Positions 8,663 through 18,156 of a DNA stretch of 64,000 bases are shown here, one piece after another. This stretch comes from CAZPXZ01 sp965221505 (lineage in GTDB: Bacteria; Pseudomonadota; Alphaproteobacteria; Rhodobacterales; CAZPXZ01), in the NCBI GenBank assembly GCA_965221505.1, contig CBDCSI010000001.1:1798001-1862000 (forward strand), in the 5' to 3' direction. Both the position numbers and the translations under genes were made by a program. Below the pieces are notes generated by a model. The model was not told where the DNA came from and ran no database searches. It saw only the letters and a program-made list of their open reading frames with translations. Each line of letters starts with the position of its first letter. Positions within the stretch are counted from its first letter, which is position 1.

Positions 8663-9723
8663 TCGATCCGGAGCGGATGGAGCGGATTCTCGAGCGGTTC
8701 CACGAGGTCCAGACTGCCATCGGAGAGACCGCGGAGCCGCAAGAGATCGTTCGGTTGTCGAGAGAGTATGCGGACGTTGCGCCGGTCGCGGAGTGCATCG
8801 GGCGATACCGGGACCTGCTTGCGGAACTCGACGGCGTAAAGGAGCTGATGGGCGACCCGGAAGTCCACGACATGGCGACGCTGGAAGCGGAGGCGCTGCA
8901 GGAGAGGTTGCAGGAGACCGAAGCCGAGTTGCTGACCCTCCTCGCGCCGGCGGACGGGCTCGACCGGCGGCCCGCGATCGTCGAGATTCGCGCCGGCGTG
9001 GGCGGGATGGAGGCCGGGCTGTTTGCCGGAGATCTTCTGCGCATGTACGAGCAGTACGCGGCGGCGAACGGCTGGTCGTTCGAGGTGGTCTCGGAACGCG
9101 CGACCGACGTGGGCGGCCTGCGCGAGGCCGTCGCCATCGTCCGGGGCCGCGGCGTCTTCGCCAAATTGAAACACGAAGCCGGCGTTCACCGGGTGCAGCG
9201 GGTTCCGGAGACCGAGTCGAGCGGACGAATTCATACTTCCGCCGCGACCGTCGCGGTCCTGCCGGAACCCGAGGAAGTCGAGATCAGCATTCCCCGCGAA
9301 GACCTGCGGGTCGAGACCATGCGGGCGTCCGGCGCCGGCGGTCAGCACGTGAACAAGACGGATTCCGCCGTACGAATCACGCATGTGCCCACCGGCATCA
9401 GCGTGCAGTCGTCCGAGAAGTCGCAGCATCGCAACCGAGCCCGCGCCATGCAGGTTCTCAAGGCGCGGCTGTTCGAACGCGAGCGGGAACAGAGCGCGGC
9501 GGAGCGGGCCGGCAGCCGACGCGACCAGATCGGGACCGGCGACCGTTCGGAGCGAATCCGGACGTACAATTTTCCGCAATCGAGGGTCACGGACCACCGG
9601 ATCGGCCTGACGGTCCATAACCTCCCGGAGGTGCTGGCCGGTTCGCTCGACACGGTGCTGGACGCGTTGTGCAACGCCGAACAGGCGGCCCGTCTGGCGT
9701 CCGTATCGTCGGAGAGAACCTGA
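8659..9723 (+). CDS. prfA: Peptide chain release factor 1
   Basis: 354 residues from the ATG overlapping the ispG stop. RF1 recognises UAA and UAG in the ribosomal A site and triggers peptide release. The catalytic GGQ is at residues 227-229 within RASGAGGQHVNK. The anticodon-like element appears to be the residues around HRVQRVPETESSGRIHTS, the RF1-type region. The next gene, prmC, encodes the methylase that modifies Gln229, a conserved pairing. Length is normal (about 355-360). Confidence 0.97.
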   Translation: MIDPERMERILERFHEVQTAIGETAEPQEIVRLSREYADVAPVAECIGRYRDLLAELDGVKELMGDPEVHDMATLEAEALQERLQETEAELLTLLAPADGLDRRPAIVEIRAGVGGMEAGLFAGDLLRMYEQYAAANGWSFEVVSERATDVGGLREAVAIVRGRGVFAKLKHEAGVHRVQRVPETESSGRIHTSAATVAVLPEPEEVEISIPREDLRVETMRASGAGGQHVNKTDSAVRITHVPTGISVQSSEKSQHRNRARAMQVLKARLFEREREQSAAERAGSRRDQIGTGDRSERIRTYNFPQSRVTDHRIGLTVHNLPEVLAGSLDTVLDALCNAEQAARLASVSSERT

Positions 9724-9725
9724 CG

Positions 9726-10538
9726 GTGGACGCCCGGATCCAGGCCGGCATACGTTCGCTCGGCCGGGCGAGAGTCCCGAACCCGGCCGACGAGGCGATG
9801 CGCATCCGGCGCTGGGCGGAGCGCACCGGTGCGGGTTCTTGCGGATTCGATCGGGCGATCCGGCGCCGGGCCCGGCGGGAGCCTTTCAGCCATATCGTCG
9901 GCCGGCGACTCTTCTGGACGCTGGAGCTGGAAGTGACGCCGGCGGTCCTGGACCCGAGGCCGGAAAGCGAGACGCTCGTGGAAGCCGTCCTGTCCTCGCT
10001 GCCGGCGGACCGGCGCAGGGGCGCGCTGCGGGTGCTGGACCTCGGCACCGGGTCCGGATGTCTCCTGCTGTCGCTCCTGAGCGAGATGCCCGCGGCGGAA
10101 GGGGTGGGCGTCGATCGCTCTCAGGCGGCGCTTCTCGTCGCACGACGCAACGCCGCCCGGTGCGGAGTCGACGGCCGCTGTCGCTGGCTCGCCGGCGACT
10201 GGACGTCGGCGCTCTCGGCGCGATTCGACGTCGTGGCGTCGAACCCGCCGTACGTGACCTCGGCGGAAATTGCGACGCTCGAGCCGGAGGTGCGGGAGTT
10301 CGAGCCTCGTCTGGCGTTGGACGGCGGCAGGGACGGGCTGGACGCGTATCGGCGGCTGGTTCCGCAGTTGGCCCGGTGCCTGGAGCCCGACGGACTCGCC
10401 TGTCTGGAGTTCGGTGCGGGGCAGGCGCAACCGGTGGAGCGGATTCTTCGGGCGTGCGGATTCGACGATTTGCGCTTCGTCAGCGACCTCGAGCGCCGTC
10501 CGCGCTGCGTGCTTGCCCGGCGGACTGCGGCCCGGTGA
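9726..10538 (+). CDS. prmC: PrmC, release-factor glutamine N5-methyltransferase
   Basis: 270 residues from GTG 9726, two bases after the prfA stop; an in-frame ATG at 9669 would extend into prfA and is less likely. The SAM-binding motif LDLGTGSGCLLLSLL is near residues 106-120 and the catalytic NPPY is at 173-176. REPFSHIVGRRLFW is the usual N-terminal substrate-domain motif. It methylates the GGQ glutamine of RF1/RF2 and is coupled to prfA. Confidence 0.95.
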   Translation: MDARIQAGIRSLGRARVPNPADEAMRIRRWAERTGAGSCGFDRAIRRRARREPFSHIVGRRLFWTLELEVTPAVLDPRPESETLVEAVLSSLPADRRRGALRVLDLGTGSGCLLLSLLSEMPAAEGVGVDRSQAALLVARRNAARCGVDGRCRWLAGDWTSALSARFDVVASNPPYVTSAEIATLEPEVREFEPRLALDGGRDGLDAYRRLVPQLARCLEPDGLACLEFGAGQAQPVERILRACGFDDLRFVSDLERRPRCVLARRTAAR

Positions 10539-10883
10539 CGGCGATTCGGCGGCAGGACCGCGCTGGGGCACGCGGCAGGGGCGGGCGAGTTCCTCTCGTC
10601 GGGCTTGGACGCGGTCGGTAATCGGTGCTAGAGTTGCGCTTGCGAACAAGCGGGCTGACAAGAGCGCCCGGGCAGAACGCCCTCGTGATCCGCATCCGCA
10701 ACCGGACAGTTCCGGCAGCGCGCCCGAGCGGTCCCGATACGTCCGGCAATTGGCACCCTGTGGAGGACTCCCGGCCGCACCGTCGACAACCGATGGTCGG
10801 GCCGGCCGCGATCCGGCCATGAACGAGACTGCGCCTCCGCGCTCCGGTGCGCGGTATCCGACGACAAGTTCTGGAGGAGCAAG
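10539..10883. other. Intergenic region before DUF4167 gene
   Basis: About 345 bases with no recognisable gene. It contains a perfect 6-bp stem with a CGAA tetraloop at 10637-10652, which lacks a following T-run and so is not a standard terminator. A promoter for the DUF4167 gene is expected here but I cannot place it. Confidence 0.5.
10637..10652 (+). other. Small stem-loop with CGAA tetraloop
   Basis: CGCTTG-CGAA-CAAGCG is a perfect 6-bp hairpin about 100 bases after prmC. It may belong to a 5' leader or be a weak transcript end. No T-run follows. Confidence 0.4.
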
Positions 10884-10907
10884 ATGAAGAGAGGCCGTAT
10901 GACATGA
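10884..10907 (+). CDS. Seven-codon leader overlapping the DUF4167 start
   Basis: A strong Shine-Dalgarno (GGAGGAG at 10873-10879) precedes ATG 10884, which opens MKRGRMT and stops at TGA 10905-10907. The stop overlaps ATG 10904, the likely DUF4167 start, as ATGA. The best ribosome-binding site therefore serves the short frame. It could be a coupling leader, or the sign of a frame change at the gene's N-terminus. Confidence 0.4.
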   Translation: MKRGRMT

Positions 10908-11383
10908 GAACACCGCTTCGGTCCAACAACCGTTATCGCCCGAGACAGAGAGGAAACTACTCGGGCAATCCTCTGAATCGCGTCTATGACAGCACCGGCC
11001 CCGAGGGGAAGGTGCGCGGCACCCCGCAACAGATCATCGACAAATACGAAGCGTTGTCGCAGGACGCGTCCACTGCCGGCGACCACGTCGCTGCGGAGAA
11101 CTACCTGCAACACGCGGAACACTACGCCCGGATCCTTTCCGGGGTTCGTCGAATGCAGGAAAAGCGTCGTCAGGACCGGAAGCTCGAGGCCGAACGGGAC
11201 GCCTCGGAGCCCCGCGCGTCCTCGCGTCGGATTCACCGGGACAACGAACCGGACTCGGATCGCGGCGAGAACCCGTCGAGGGAGCGCGAGGGCGAGCCGC
11301 GGATGCGGGGCCAGCGGTCTCGCCGGTCCAACGGCGCGGCGGACGGCGGCGGGCGGCGCGGCGTTCAGGACGTGGAGTTGTAG
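10904..11383 (+). CDS. DUF4167 domain protein
   Basis: 159 residues from ATG 10904; an in-frame upstream start at 10847 is less likely because the family begins close to its basic, Asn/Arg-rich segment. The DUF4167 core is at residues about 22-80 (NPLNRVYDSTGPEGKVRGT, then VAAENYLQHAEHYARIL). The rest is a charged Arg/Glu-rich tail likely to be disordered. The family is nearly restricted to Alphaproteobacteria, usually follows prfA-prmC, and has no established function; the basic composition suggests nucleic acid contact, which is inference. Confidence 0.88.
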   Translation: MRTPLRSNNRYRPRQRGNYSGNPLNRVYDSTGPEGKVRGTPQQIIDKYEALSQDASTAGDHVAAENYLQHAEHYARILSGVRRMQEKRRQDRKLEAERDASEPRASSRRIHRDNEPDSDRGENPSREREGEPRMRGQRSRRSNGAADGGGRRGVQDVEL

Positions 11384-11392
11384 CCCGTCGCC

Positions 11393-12262
11393 CTACCGAC
11401 CGAACCCGTGGCGCGAAGAGGTCCTGGCCAGCGCGCAATACCCCGATACGGGCAGCGCGTCCGCTCGCAATGCGGGATCGACGCACGCGTCCCTGAGCCA
11501 GGCGTCCGCATCGGCGCAGATTTTGGACAGGCTTCGCCGCAGAGTCTTGCGGCGGCCTCCGAAGGCGGCCCGGGTCACGGCGCTCAACCGGTCCGGGCAG
11601 AAGCCCGTCTCCGGATCCGTTCGCGGCGTAATCCGCAGCAGGCTCGACTCCACCCTCGGCGGCGGCACGAACACCGACGCGGGAACCTGTAGAACGGGCC
11701 TTGCGCATGCGCGCCATTGAACCAGGACAGACAGCCGACCGTACGCGCGGCTGCCCGGCCCGGCCGCGATCCGCTCGGCCATTTCGCGCTGCAGCATGAC
11801 CGTCGCGTCGGACCAGGGCGGCGGCCAGCGTTCGGCGGATATCCAGCGAACCAGCAACGGCGCCGAGATGCCGTAGGGCAGGTTGGCGACGATCGACGCC
11901 GGCGGACGCAGGTCGGGAACGTCTTGCGCCGTCAGGATGTCGCCCTGCACCACCACCAGTCGGCCGGGCCAGCGCGATCCGATCGCCTCCAGCGCCGGCA
12001 GGCACCGTGAATCCCGTTCCACGGCGACGACGCGGCGTGCGCCCTCCGCCAGGAGAGAACGGGTCAGCGCGCCGGGGCCGGGGCCGACTTCCAGAACGTC
12101 GCGATTCTCCAAAGGACCCGCGAGGCGCGCAATCTTGCGCGTAAACGACAGGTCGTGAACGAAATGCTGACCCCAGTGCCGGGACCCGTGAAACCCGAGC
12201 TCCCGCAGAATCTCCCGCACGGGCGGCAGCCCGTCGCCGGACGAGCTCGCGCCGACGGTCAA
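11393..12262 (-). CDS. rsmA: RsmA, 16S rRNA dimethyladenosine transferase
   Basis: 289 residues from TTG 12262, which overlaps the pdxA stop; GTG 12220 is an alternative that would remove 14 residues. RsmA/KsgA dimethylates two adenosines near the 3' end of 16S rRNA during 30S maturation. SAM motif EVGPGPGALTRSLL and the catalytic NLPYGIS are intact. The usual ALGQNFL motif reads HWGQHFV here, so the Asn is His, a modest departure. It is the last gene of the lptF-lptG-lptD-surA-pdxA-rsmA run, and converges with the DUF4167 gene nine bases away. Confidence 0.95.
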   Translation of the reverse strand: MTVGASSSGDGLPPVREILRELGFHGSRHWGQHFVHDLSFTRKIARLAGPLENRDVLEVGPGPGALTRSLLAEGARRVVAVERDSRCLPALEAIGSRWPGRLVVVQGDILTAQDVPDLRPPASIVANLPYGISAPLLVRWISAERWPPPWSDATVMLQREMAERIAAGPGSRAYGRLSVLVQWRACARPVLQVPASVFVPPPRVESSLLRITPRTDPETGFCPDRLSAVTRAAFGGRRKTLRRSLSKICADADAWLRDACVDPALRADALPVSGYCALARTSSRHGFGR

Positions 12263-13248
12263 GGATCCTGCCGGGCGGCCGACAGGCGGGCGGCGAGCCG
12301 GATCGCCGCGATCAGCGATCGCGGGGAGGCGCGGCCGGTCCCGGCCAGATCGTATGCGACTCCGTGGGCGGGAGAGGTGCGCACGAAGGGCAGGCCGAGC
12401 GTCACGTTTACCGCGCCGTGGAAGTCGAGAGTCTTGACCGGAATGAGCGCCTGGTCGTGATACATGCAGATCGCGGCGTCGTAGGTTTCCCGAAAGCCGG
12501 ATCGGAACAGGCTGTCGGCGGGGTAGGGGCCTCGCGCCCGGACGCCGCTTCGCTCGAGTCGCCGCAACGCAGGCGTAATCACGCGCGCTTCGTCCGTGCC
12601 GAGCATCCCGCCCTCGCCGGCATGGGGGTTCAGTCCCGCCACCGCCAGCGTCGGCTCCGGGACGCCGAACTCTCGCCGTAGCGCCTCGTAGGTCGTTCGA
12701 CAGGCGTGGACGACGTCGTCGGCGGATATCCGGGACGCGACCTCCGCAAGCGGGATGTGGACAGTCACCGGCACGACTCGCAACGCGTCGCAGGCCAGCA
12801 TCATCACCGGTTCGGCGTTCGCGCCGGCGAGTTCGCCGAGAAACGACGTGTGTCCCGCGTGCCCAAATCCCGCTCCTTCCCGGAGCGCGCGCTTGTCGAC
12901 GGGGTTGGTGACCACGCCGCTCGCTTGGCCCTCCAGCGCCAGTCGTACGGCGCGCCGGACGGATCCGATCACCGCGTCCGCGTTCGCGGGGCTGCTTTCG
13001 CCCGGAGTGACCGGCGCTCGCAGCGGATACCGCAAAACGGGAAGGGCCTCGAGGAACGTCCGCGACGCTTCGCTCGGCTCCACGACCGTTCGGACCGGAA
13101 TTCGGCCCCGCGACATCCGCTGCAGACGTCCGGGATCGTCGACGACGAGGAACGGAGTTCTCGAAGCGCGAAGTTCCGTCCAGGCCTGGAGGACCGTTTC
13201 GCCGCCGACGCCGCCGGGCTCGCCCATGGTAACCGCGACGGGGCGCAT
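12259..13248 (-). CDS. pdxA: PdxA, 4-hydroxythreonine-4-phosphate dehydrogenase
   Basis: 329 residues, normal for PdxA. It oxidises 4-phosphohydroxy-L-threonine in the DXP-dependent pyridoxal phosphate pathway. The N-terminal VTMGEPGGVG, GHTSFLGELAGA, AGLNPHAGEGG and MYHDQALIPVK motifs are present, the last three carrying the metal-binding histidines. It lies six bases after surA, and its stop overlaps the rsmA start. Confidence 0.96.
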   Translation of the reverse strand: MRPVAVTMGEPGGVGGETVLQAWTELRASRTPFLVVDDPGRLQRMSRGRIPVRTVVEPSEASRTFLEALPVLRYPLRAPVTPGESSPANADAVIGSVRRAVRLALEGQASGVVTNPVDKRALREGAGFGHAGHTSFLGELAGANAEPVMMLACDALRVVPVTVHIPLAEVASRISADDVVHACRTTYEALRREFGVPEPTLAVAGLNPHAGEGGMLGTDEARVITPALRRLERSGVRARGPYPADSLFRSGFRETYDAAICMYHDQALIPVKTLDFHGAVNVTLGLPFVRTSPAHGVAYDLAGTGRASPRSLIAAIRLAARLSAARQDP

Positions 13249-13254
13249 GGGGGG

Positions 13255-14541
13255 TCAGCGAATCTCGATTTCCGCGCGCCGCCGCAACTCCCGAACCTGC
13301 TCGCTGCCGAGCAAGGCCAGCTGAACGCTGACCAGATCCTGCCGAACGACTTCCTCGGCGGCCGCCCGTGCGCTGTCGCTTTGGATGCCGCCGGTTCGCT
13401 CGCATACGGCGAACCGCCAGAGGACGGCGCCGCCGCCGCCGGAGCGTCGGTCCGAAAGCGACGTTCGGGAAATCTGGCCCACCTCGAGTTCCAGCGCAAC
13501 GCTTCGGTTTTGCGACGTCATGTTGGCAAGAGTCAGACCTCGCTCCATCCTCCGACTGATCCCGGCGGGAAGCCCGGCGCTCTCGTCGCAGGGCTGCGCC
13601 TCCGTGCCGGCCTCGTTCAGGAGCTCGACCGACGCTTCCAGCTGGGCGTCGGTGGCGTCCGGCGACAGTTCGGCGGCCAGAATTGCGATGTCGAATTCGA
13701 ACGGGTCTACGCCCGGAGGCGTCCGGATCCGTTGTCCGACCTTGTAGAAGAGAGAAACGGTTCCGTTTCCCAATTCGACCGTCGGCGAGACCGTTTCGGG
13801 CGAGAGGGACGACAGCAGGTCGACCAGCGCGGGATCCGCCAACTCGCGCTCGCTTCGCCAACCCAGATCCTGGAACGCGATTATCTCGTAGGTCTCAGCC
13901 AGCTGCGTGCCGATCTCGGCAAAATTCCGCCCCTGCTCCAGCGCCTGGGCGATCTGGCCCCGCAACTGGCGGACGTCCGCGAGCCCCTGTTCGTCGAGCC
14001 GGCCGAAGGAGAGTTGCATCAGGCGGAAATCGAGCGCTTGCCGACGCTCGTAGCGGACCAGTTCGCGCTCGACGTCGGCAGGCTGGACCGCGGCGAGCGC
14101 CCGGTCCCGAAACAGCCACAACACGTACGCCTCCTGCAGGAGCTGGTATTCGAGCTGCCGGCCGACGGTCAGGGCGTCGATCCCCTGAGATACGAAATAG
14201 TCGACGAGCGTCTCCGCCGTGGTCCCCTGCGCCCGCGCGGTTTCGGCCAGACGCCGGTCCACCGCCTCCGTCGACACGGAGAACCCCGCCTCGATGGCGG
14301 CGCTCCGAAGCAGGGTCTCCCCGATCAGCGCCTCGAGCGCGGCGTCGCGATAGTCCGCTTCCTGCCCGCCCCGGGCCAGCGCGATCTGTCGCGCCCGCTG
14401 GCTCACGTCGTAGCGAGTGACGATCTGGTCGTCGACGATCGCCGCCGGCTCGAACGGATTCGACTCGGAGACGGCAACGGCGGAATCCGTGCAGAGAACC
14501 GCCGCGAGGGCGGCCGCAACGGCGACGCTCCGGTAGGTCAT
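13255..14541 (-). CDS. surA: SurA-type periplasmic chaperone/prolyl isomerase
   Basis: 428 residues with a cleavable signal peptide (residues about 1-23). A SurA N-terminal domain begins at PAAIVDDQIVTRYDV; a parvulin-like domain follows around residues 165-270 (ALDFRLMQLSF to VSLFYKVGQ) and a weaker second repeat after about 275. SurA escorts outer-membrane beta-barrels, including LptD, to the BAM complex. Its gene directly follows lptD in the same transcript, as in many alphaproteobacteria. Motif conservation is lower than in E. coli SurA, but context and layout are consistent. Confidence 0.88.
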   Translation of the reverse strand: MTYRSVAVAAALAAVLCTDSAVAVSESNPFEPAAIVDDQIVTRYDVSQRARQIALARGGQEADYRDAALEALIGETLLRSAAIEAGFSVSTEAVDRRLAETARAQGTTAETLVDYFVSQGIDALTVGRQLEYQLLQEAYVLWLFRDRALAAVQPADVERELVRYERRQALDFRLMQLSFGRLDEQGLADVRQLRGQIAQALEQGRNFAEIGTQLAETYEIIAFQDLGWRSERELADPALVDLLSSLSPETVSPTVELGNGTVSLFYKVGQRIRTPPGVDPFEFDIAILAAELSPDATDAQLEASVELLNEAGTEAQPCDESAGLPAGISRRMERGLTLANMTSQNRSVALELEVGQISRTSLSDRRSGGGGAVLWRFAVCERTGGIQSDSARAAAEEVVRQDLVSVQLALLGSEQVRELRRRAEIEIR

Positions 14542-14718
14542 GGGGTCAAATCCCTCTTGCCGCGCCTCTGTGATCGCGCCGGAACCCGCAGCGGGGTCGG
14601 CCGAAGGACCGCCGGAGATGCTATCCGCGGCCGGTCAGGGTGTCCATACGAAGCCGCGATCCCGGTTCCCCGAGCCGCGCCGTCGCAGCCGTCGCGACGC
14701 CGCGAGGCCCCGAGAGCC

Positions 14719-16929
14719 TCAAAATCCGATCAGATGCAGGGACAGTCCCAGCGTCGTGCCGGCCGGCGCGTTGTCGGATCCGACGAAGTCGCGCTCGGCG
14801 GAGACGAGCAGATCGAAACACTCGTGTTCGTAGCGGAGTTCCGTTCCCGCCTGAATCGTCCGGTGATTCTGGATGTCGCGCCGATGGTCCAGGACCATCC
14901 GCAGCCTCGGCGCCAGCCTGATGCCGAGTTCGGTCTGGACCTCTCCGCGATCCTCCGCCTCGAACGTGCCGCGGTCCGTGTCCGCATCGACGAACAGGTA
15001 GGTGCCGGACAGGTCGAACCGCCCGGCCTCGCCGCGAAGGGTGAAATCGTTTCGCCGCATGTTCAGGTCGGACGACAGCCTGACGCGGTGGTTCATCCGA
15101 AACGTCATGGGTGCCCGGTAGCGCAAGTCCCAGGCCCCGACGATGTCGGAATGCCGCTCGCGAAGACCGGATTGCCGCGGAAAGTCCTCGAGCGGGCGCT
15201 GTCGAAGGACGCGTCCGACGACGGCCCCGAAGCCGGTACCGCCTGCCGAGCGGTAGCGATACCGCGCGCCGTACGCCATGCGGTTGCCTGTCTCGATGCG
15301 GTCCCGGCCGGAAAACCGGTTGCGCGCGAAGAGGGAGTGTTCGTCGAATTCCACGTCCAGGCTGTCCTCGTTCGGGACGTCCTCGCTCATGTCCTCGCGC
15401 GGCGACAGGATCGCCTGTACGACGGGCTCGACGATATGCGCCGCTTGCCGCTCGCTCCGGATCAGGGGAAGCGATAGTTCCATGCCGGCCTGGGTCAGGA
15501 CGCGCGTCGTGTCGTCGTAGGTTTCGCGCGTTCCGTCGCTTCGGACCGGCTCCTTGTCTTGCGCCGAGAAGCTGTAGAGGTCGCCGCGCAGTCGCGCATG
15601 CAGGGTCGCCACGAGACCGTAATCGGTCGCGTCGACGCGTTGCCACTCGCCTTCCAGTCCGGTCATGAGGGACCGCCGGCAGTCCTGGCAATTCAGCACT
15701 CGGACGTCTCCCCCGAAGCGAAACTCGCCGCCCAGTACCGGTTCCGGACTCACCCTGTGCATGCGAACCTCCGGCAGGGTGAAGTTCAGTCCCCGGCTGG
15801 ACTCGGTATCCCGCTGGGACTGGAACGCGACGCTCTCCGCCTCGAACTGAACTTCCGGCGTAAACCGTTCGACGTACACGCGATTTCGCAGGCGGTCCTC
15901 GTCCGAATAGCCGTATCGCCGCAGGTATCCCTTCTCGCTGGCGAGGTTCACGTGGACGCCGTAGCGGTATCGCCGCTCGCCGGCGCGGTCGAGGTTCAGA
16001 AAGAAGTGACCGTGCGTGCGGTCGGCGTTCTTCACCTCCGGCTCCAGGATCGCCTTGTGGCCGAGACTCGCGTCTACGTCCAGGTCCCCGTCGGCGAACA
16101 GCCGCTGGTAGCGACCCTCCATGACGACGCCCTCTTTCGTCATCGCGAAAGCGGTCAGCGTGGCGTGCCGGTCCGGGGCGATCGCCAGGTAATAGGGAAC
16201 GCGAAGGCCGACGCCGTATGCGCTGTTGGTGCGCACCTCCGGCGTGAGGAAGCCGCTGCGCCGGTCCACCGACGGGTCCGGCTGACGCAGATAGGGCGCG
16301 ACGAAGACCGGGAGTCCGCCGATTTCGAGCACGGACGCGGAATACACGATCTCTTGCGCCGCCGCGTCGTGCACGACGCTGGCGGAGCGGACGCGCCAGG
16401 CGGGCTCGGGGTTGTCCTCGGAAACGGGGCAGGGGCTGAACGACGCTTGCAGCAGGTGCAATTCTCCCGCTTCGTTCCGCTCGCCGGATTCCGCCGTCAC
16501 GCGGGCGGGCCCGTTTCTCAGCAGCGCATTTACCGAGGTGACGGACCCCGCGCCGAGCGAGTCGTCGAAGGATCCTCGCTCGCCCGCGACTTCGTTGCCG
16601 TCGGGGAAGGATACGGTAAACGGGCCCGGAATCTCGACGGTTCCCGAAGCCCGGTCCCAGACCACCCGGTCGGCGCGCAGCACCCGGCCTTCATGTCGCG
16701 CTTCCACCTCGCCGACGAACTGCAGCAGGTCGTCCGTCTCGCGATAGGTCATGCGGTCCGCCTCGATGACGACGGGCGCCTCTGCCGGGCGGCAAGCATC
16801 GGTTTCGACGCTCGCGGCCGGACTCGCGAGTGCGGCGAAGCCGACCGCCGCCCCGAGCGCGATCGGCGTCAGCCGTCCGGGACCTCCGAATCGCGTTCCT
16901 GCGCGGGCGGTCCGCCCCTGCGCCGTCAT
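14719..16929 (-). CDS. lptD: LptD, outer-membrane LPS assembly barrel
   Basis: 736 residues from ATG 16929; the open frame extends upstream, but this start places a signal peptide at residues about 20-45 (LTPIALGAAVGFAALASPAAS). The OstA/LptA-like jellyroll starts at VVIEADRMTYRETDDLLQFVG; the C-terminal half is a beta-barrel with alternating hydrophobic strands and ends in Phe. Cysteines near the N-terminus and in NCQDC could form the family's disulfides. LptD inserts LPS into the outer leaflet with LptE. It sits between lptG and surA, 177 bases upstream of surA. Confidence 0.92.
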   Translation of the reverse strand: MTAQGRTARAGTRFGGPGRLTPIALGAAVGFAALASPAASVETDACRPAEAPVVIEADRMTYRETDDLLQFVGEVEARHEGRVLRADRVVWDRASGTVEIPGPFTVSFPDGNEVAGERGSFDDSLGAGSVTSVNALLRNGPARVTAESGERNEAGELHLLQASFSPCPVSEDNPEPAWRVRSASVVHDAAAQEIVYSASVLEIGGLPVFVAPYLRQPDPSVDRRSGFLTPEVRTNSAYGVGLRVPYYLAIAPDRHATLTAFAMTKEGVVMEGRYQRLFADGDLDVDASLGHKAILEPEVKNADRTHGHFFLNLDRAGERRYRYGVHVNLASEKGYLRRYGYSDEDRLRNRVYVERFTPEVQFEAESVAFQSQRDTESSRGLNFTLPEVRMHRVSPEPVLGGEFRFGGDVRVLNCQDCRRSLMTGLEGEWQRVDATDYGLVATLHARLRGDLYSFSAQDKEPVRSDGTRETYDDTTRVLTQAGMELSLPLIRSERQAAHIVEPVVQAILSPREDMSEDVPNEDSLDVEFDEHSLFARNRFSGRDRIETGNRMAYGARYRYRSAGGTGFGAVVGRVLRQRPLEDFPRQSGLRERHSDIVGAWDLRYRAPMTFRMNHRVRLSSDLNMRRNDFTLRGEAGRFDLSGTYLFVDADTDRGTFEAEDRGEVQTELGIRLAPRLRMVLDHRRDIQNHRTIQAGTELRYEHECFDLLVSAERDFVGSDNAPAGTTLGLSLHLIGF

Positions 16930-17041
16930 CGCCCCAACGCCGTCGGCCCGCACGACGCCTCCTTCCCGAACGTGTGGAGCGGCCGATCGGCCGGTCCCTC
17001 TTCCGTCGCGAACGGCCGAACGCGCTCCGGCATCGTCGAAC

Positions 17042-18154
17042 TCATCCCGGCTCCCAATGCAGCAGCGCTCCGAACGCCGCAAGAAGGATAGCGCCCACCG
17101 CGCACCAGTGCGCCAACACCAGCGGTACGCTGCCGGCGACAGCGGCCGTCTCGACCACATAGAGGATCAGATAGATCCCGAGTCCCGCGAACAGCGCCAT
17201 GACGACCCGGATTCGGCGCGAGTCCAGCGCGTAGCCCAGCCCGCCGAGGCTGCCGACGAGCCCGAGCGCCGCGAGCACGAAGGGAAGGGACAACAAGCCG
17301 TGAAAATGCATCCGGTGCTCGCGCGCGTCGAAGCCGGCGTTCACCAGGGAATCGATGAACTCGCCCATCCGCCAGAACGAAATCGCTTCCGGGGCGGCGA
17401 AGCTGTCCATGATCTGCTCCACGGTCAGCGTGGTTCTGAACCAGAGCGCGTTCCGCGTTTCGGATTCCGGCAACGCTTCCCGGCTGTCGGGCGTAATGCG
17501 CCGCATCTCGGCCTGGAGGAACTCCCAGTAGCCGTTCCAGAGTATGGCCTCCTCCGCCGTCGCCTGCAGCGTGATATTGCCGTCCGGGTCGAATCCGAAC
17601 AGCTTCGGACCGTGCAACCGAAACCGGCCGTCGTGGGAAACGCGCTCCGCATGGATCACCGACTGGCCTGCGTCGGCGAACTGGCGCAGCCAGACCTCCC
17701 CTTCGGGCAACGCGAGCAGGGAGGATACGCCGCGAAAGTGCAGCGACTCCAGCCGCTCGAGCCGGGCGTTCATTTCGGCCGAGATCGGATTGACGGCAGC
17801 GACGAACGTCGCGCCGACCAGCACGGCCGCCGCCACGACCGGAACGGTCGTGTGGAAGGGCGTGGAGCCGGCGGCCCGGAGAATGTAGACGGTCCGCTTG
17901 CGCGAGAGCTGCGCGTGCGACCAGAGAAGTCCGATCAGGAAGGTGAGGGGCAGGGTTCGGGAGAGGTTCTCGGGGACCTGCAGCAGCGACATCTCGACCA
18001 GGATCAGGAACGGCGTGTCGTTGTCGCCGTCCTTGCGTCCGAACTCCGCCAGGCTGATGCAGAAGAGAAGGAACCCGACGATGCCGACGACGACCAGGAA
18101 CGAGGCCAGATGCCGGGCGCACAGGTAGCGCCAGACGATCCAGAGCGGTCGCAC
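17042..18154 (-). CDS. lptG: LptG, LPS export permease
   Basis: 370 residues from GTG 18154, two bases after the lptF stop. Topology is typical of LptF/LptG: three N-terminal membrane helices, a periplasmic beta-jellyroll around residues 120-265, and three C-terminal helices. It works with LptF and the LptB ATPase to extract LPS from the inner membrane and pass it to LptC. LRAAGSTPFHTTVPV after the second helix resembles the coupling region that contacts LptB. Confidence 0.93.
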   Translation of the reverse strand: MRPLWIVWRYLCARHLASFLVVVGIVGFLLFCISLAEFGRKDGDNDTPFLILVEMSLLQVPENLSRTLPLTFLIGLLWSHAQLSRKRTVYILRAAGSTPFHTTVPVVAAAVLVGATFVAAVNPISAEMNARLERLESLHFRGVSSLLALPEGEVWLRQFADAGQSVIHAERVSHDGRFRLHGPKLFGFDPDGNITLQATAEEAILWNGYWEFLQAEMRRITPDSREALPESETRNALWFRTTLTVEQIMDSFAAPEAISFWRMGEFIDSLVNAGFDAREHRMHFHGLLSLPFVLAALGLVGSLGGLGYALDSRRIRVVMALFAGLGIYLILYVVETAAVAGSVPLVLAHWCAVGAILLAAFGALLHWEPG

Positions 18155-18156
18155 GG

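Noticed and set aside
11393..13861. Extension of the rsmA frame to 822 codons
   Set aside because: The extra part runs through pdxA and surA in another frame and is Arg-rich; the family length fits the start at 12262.
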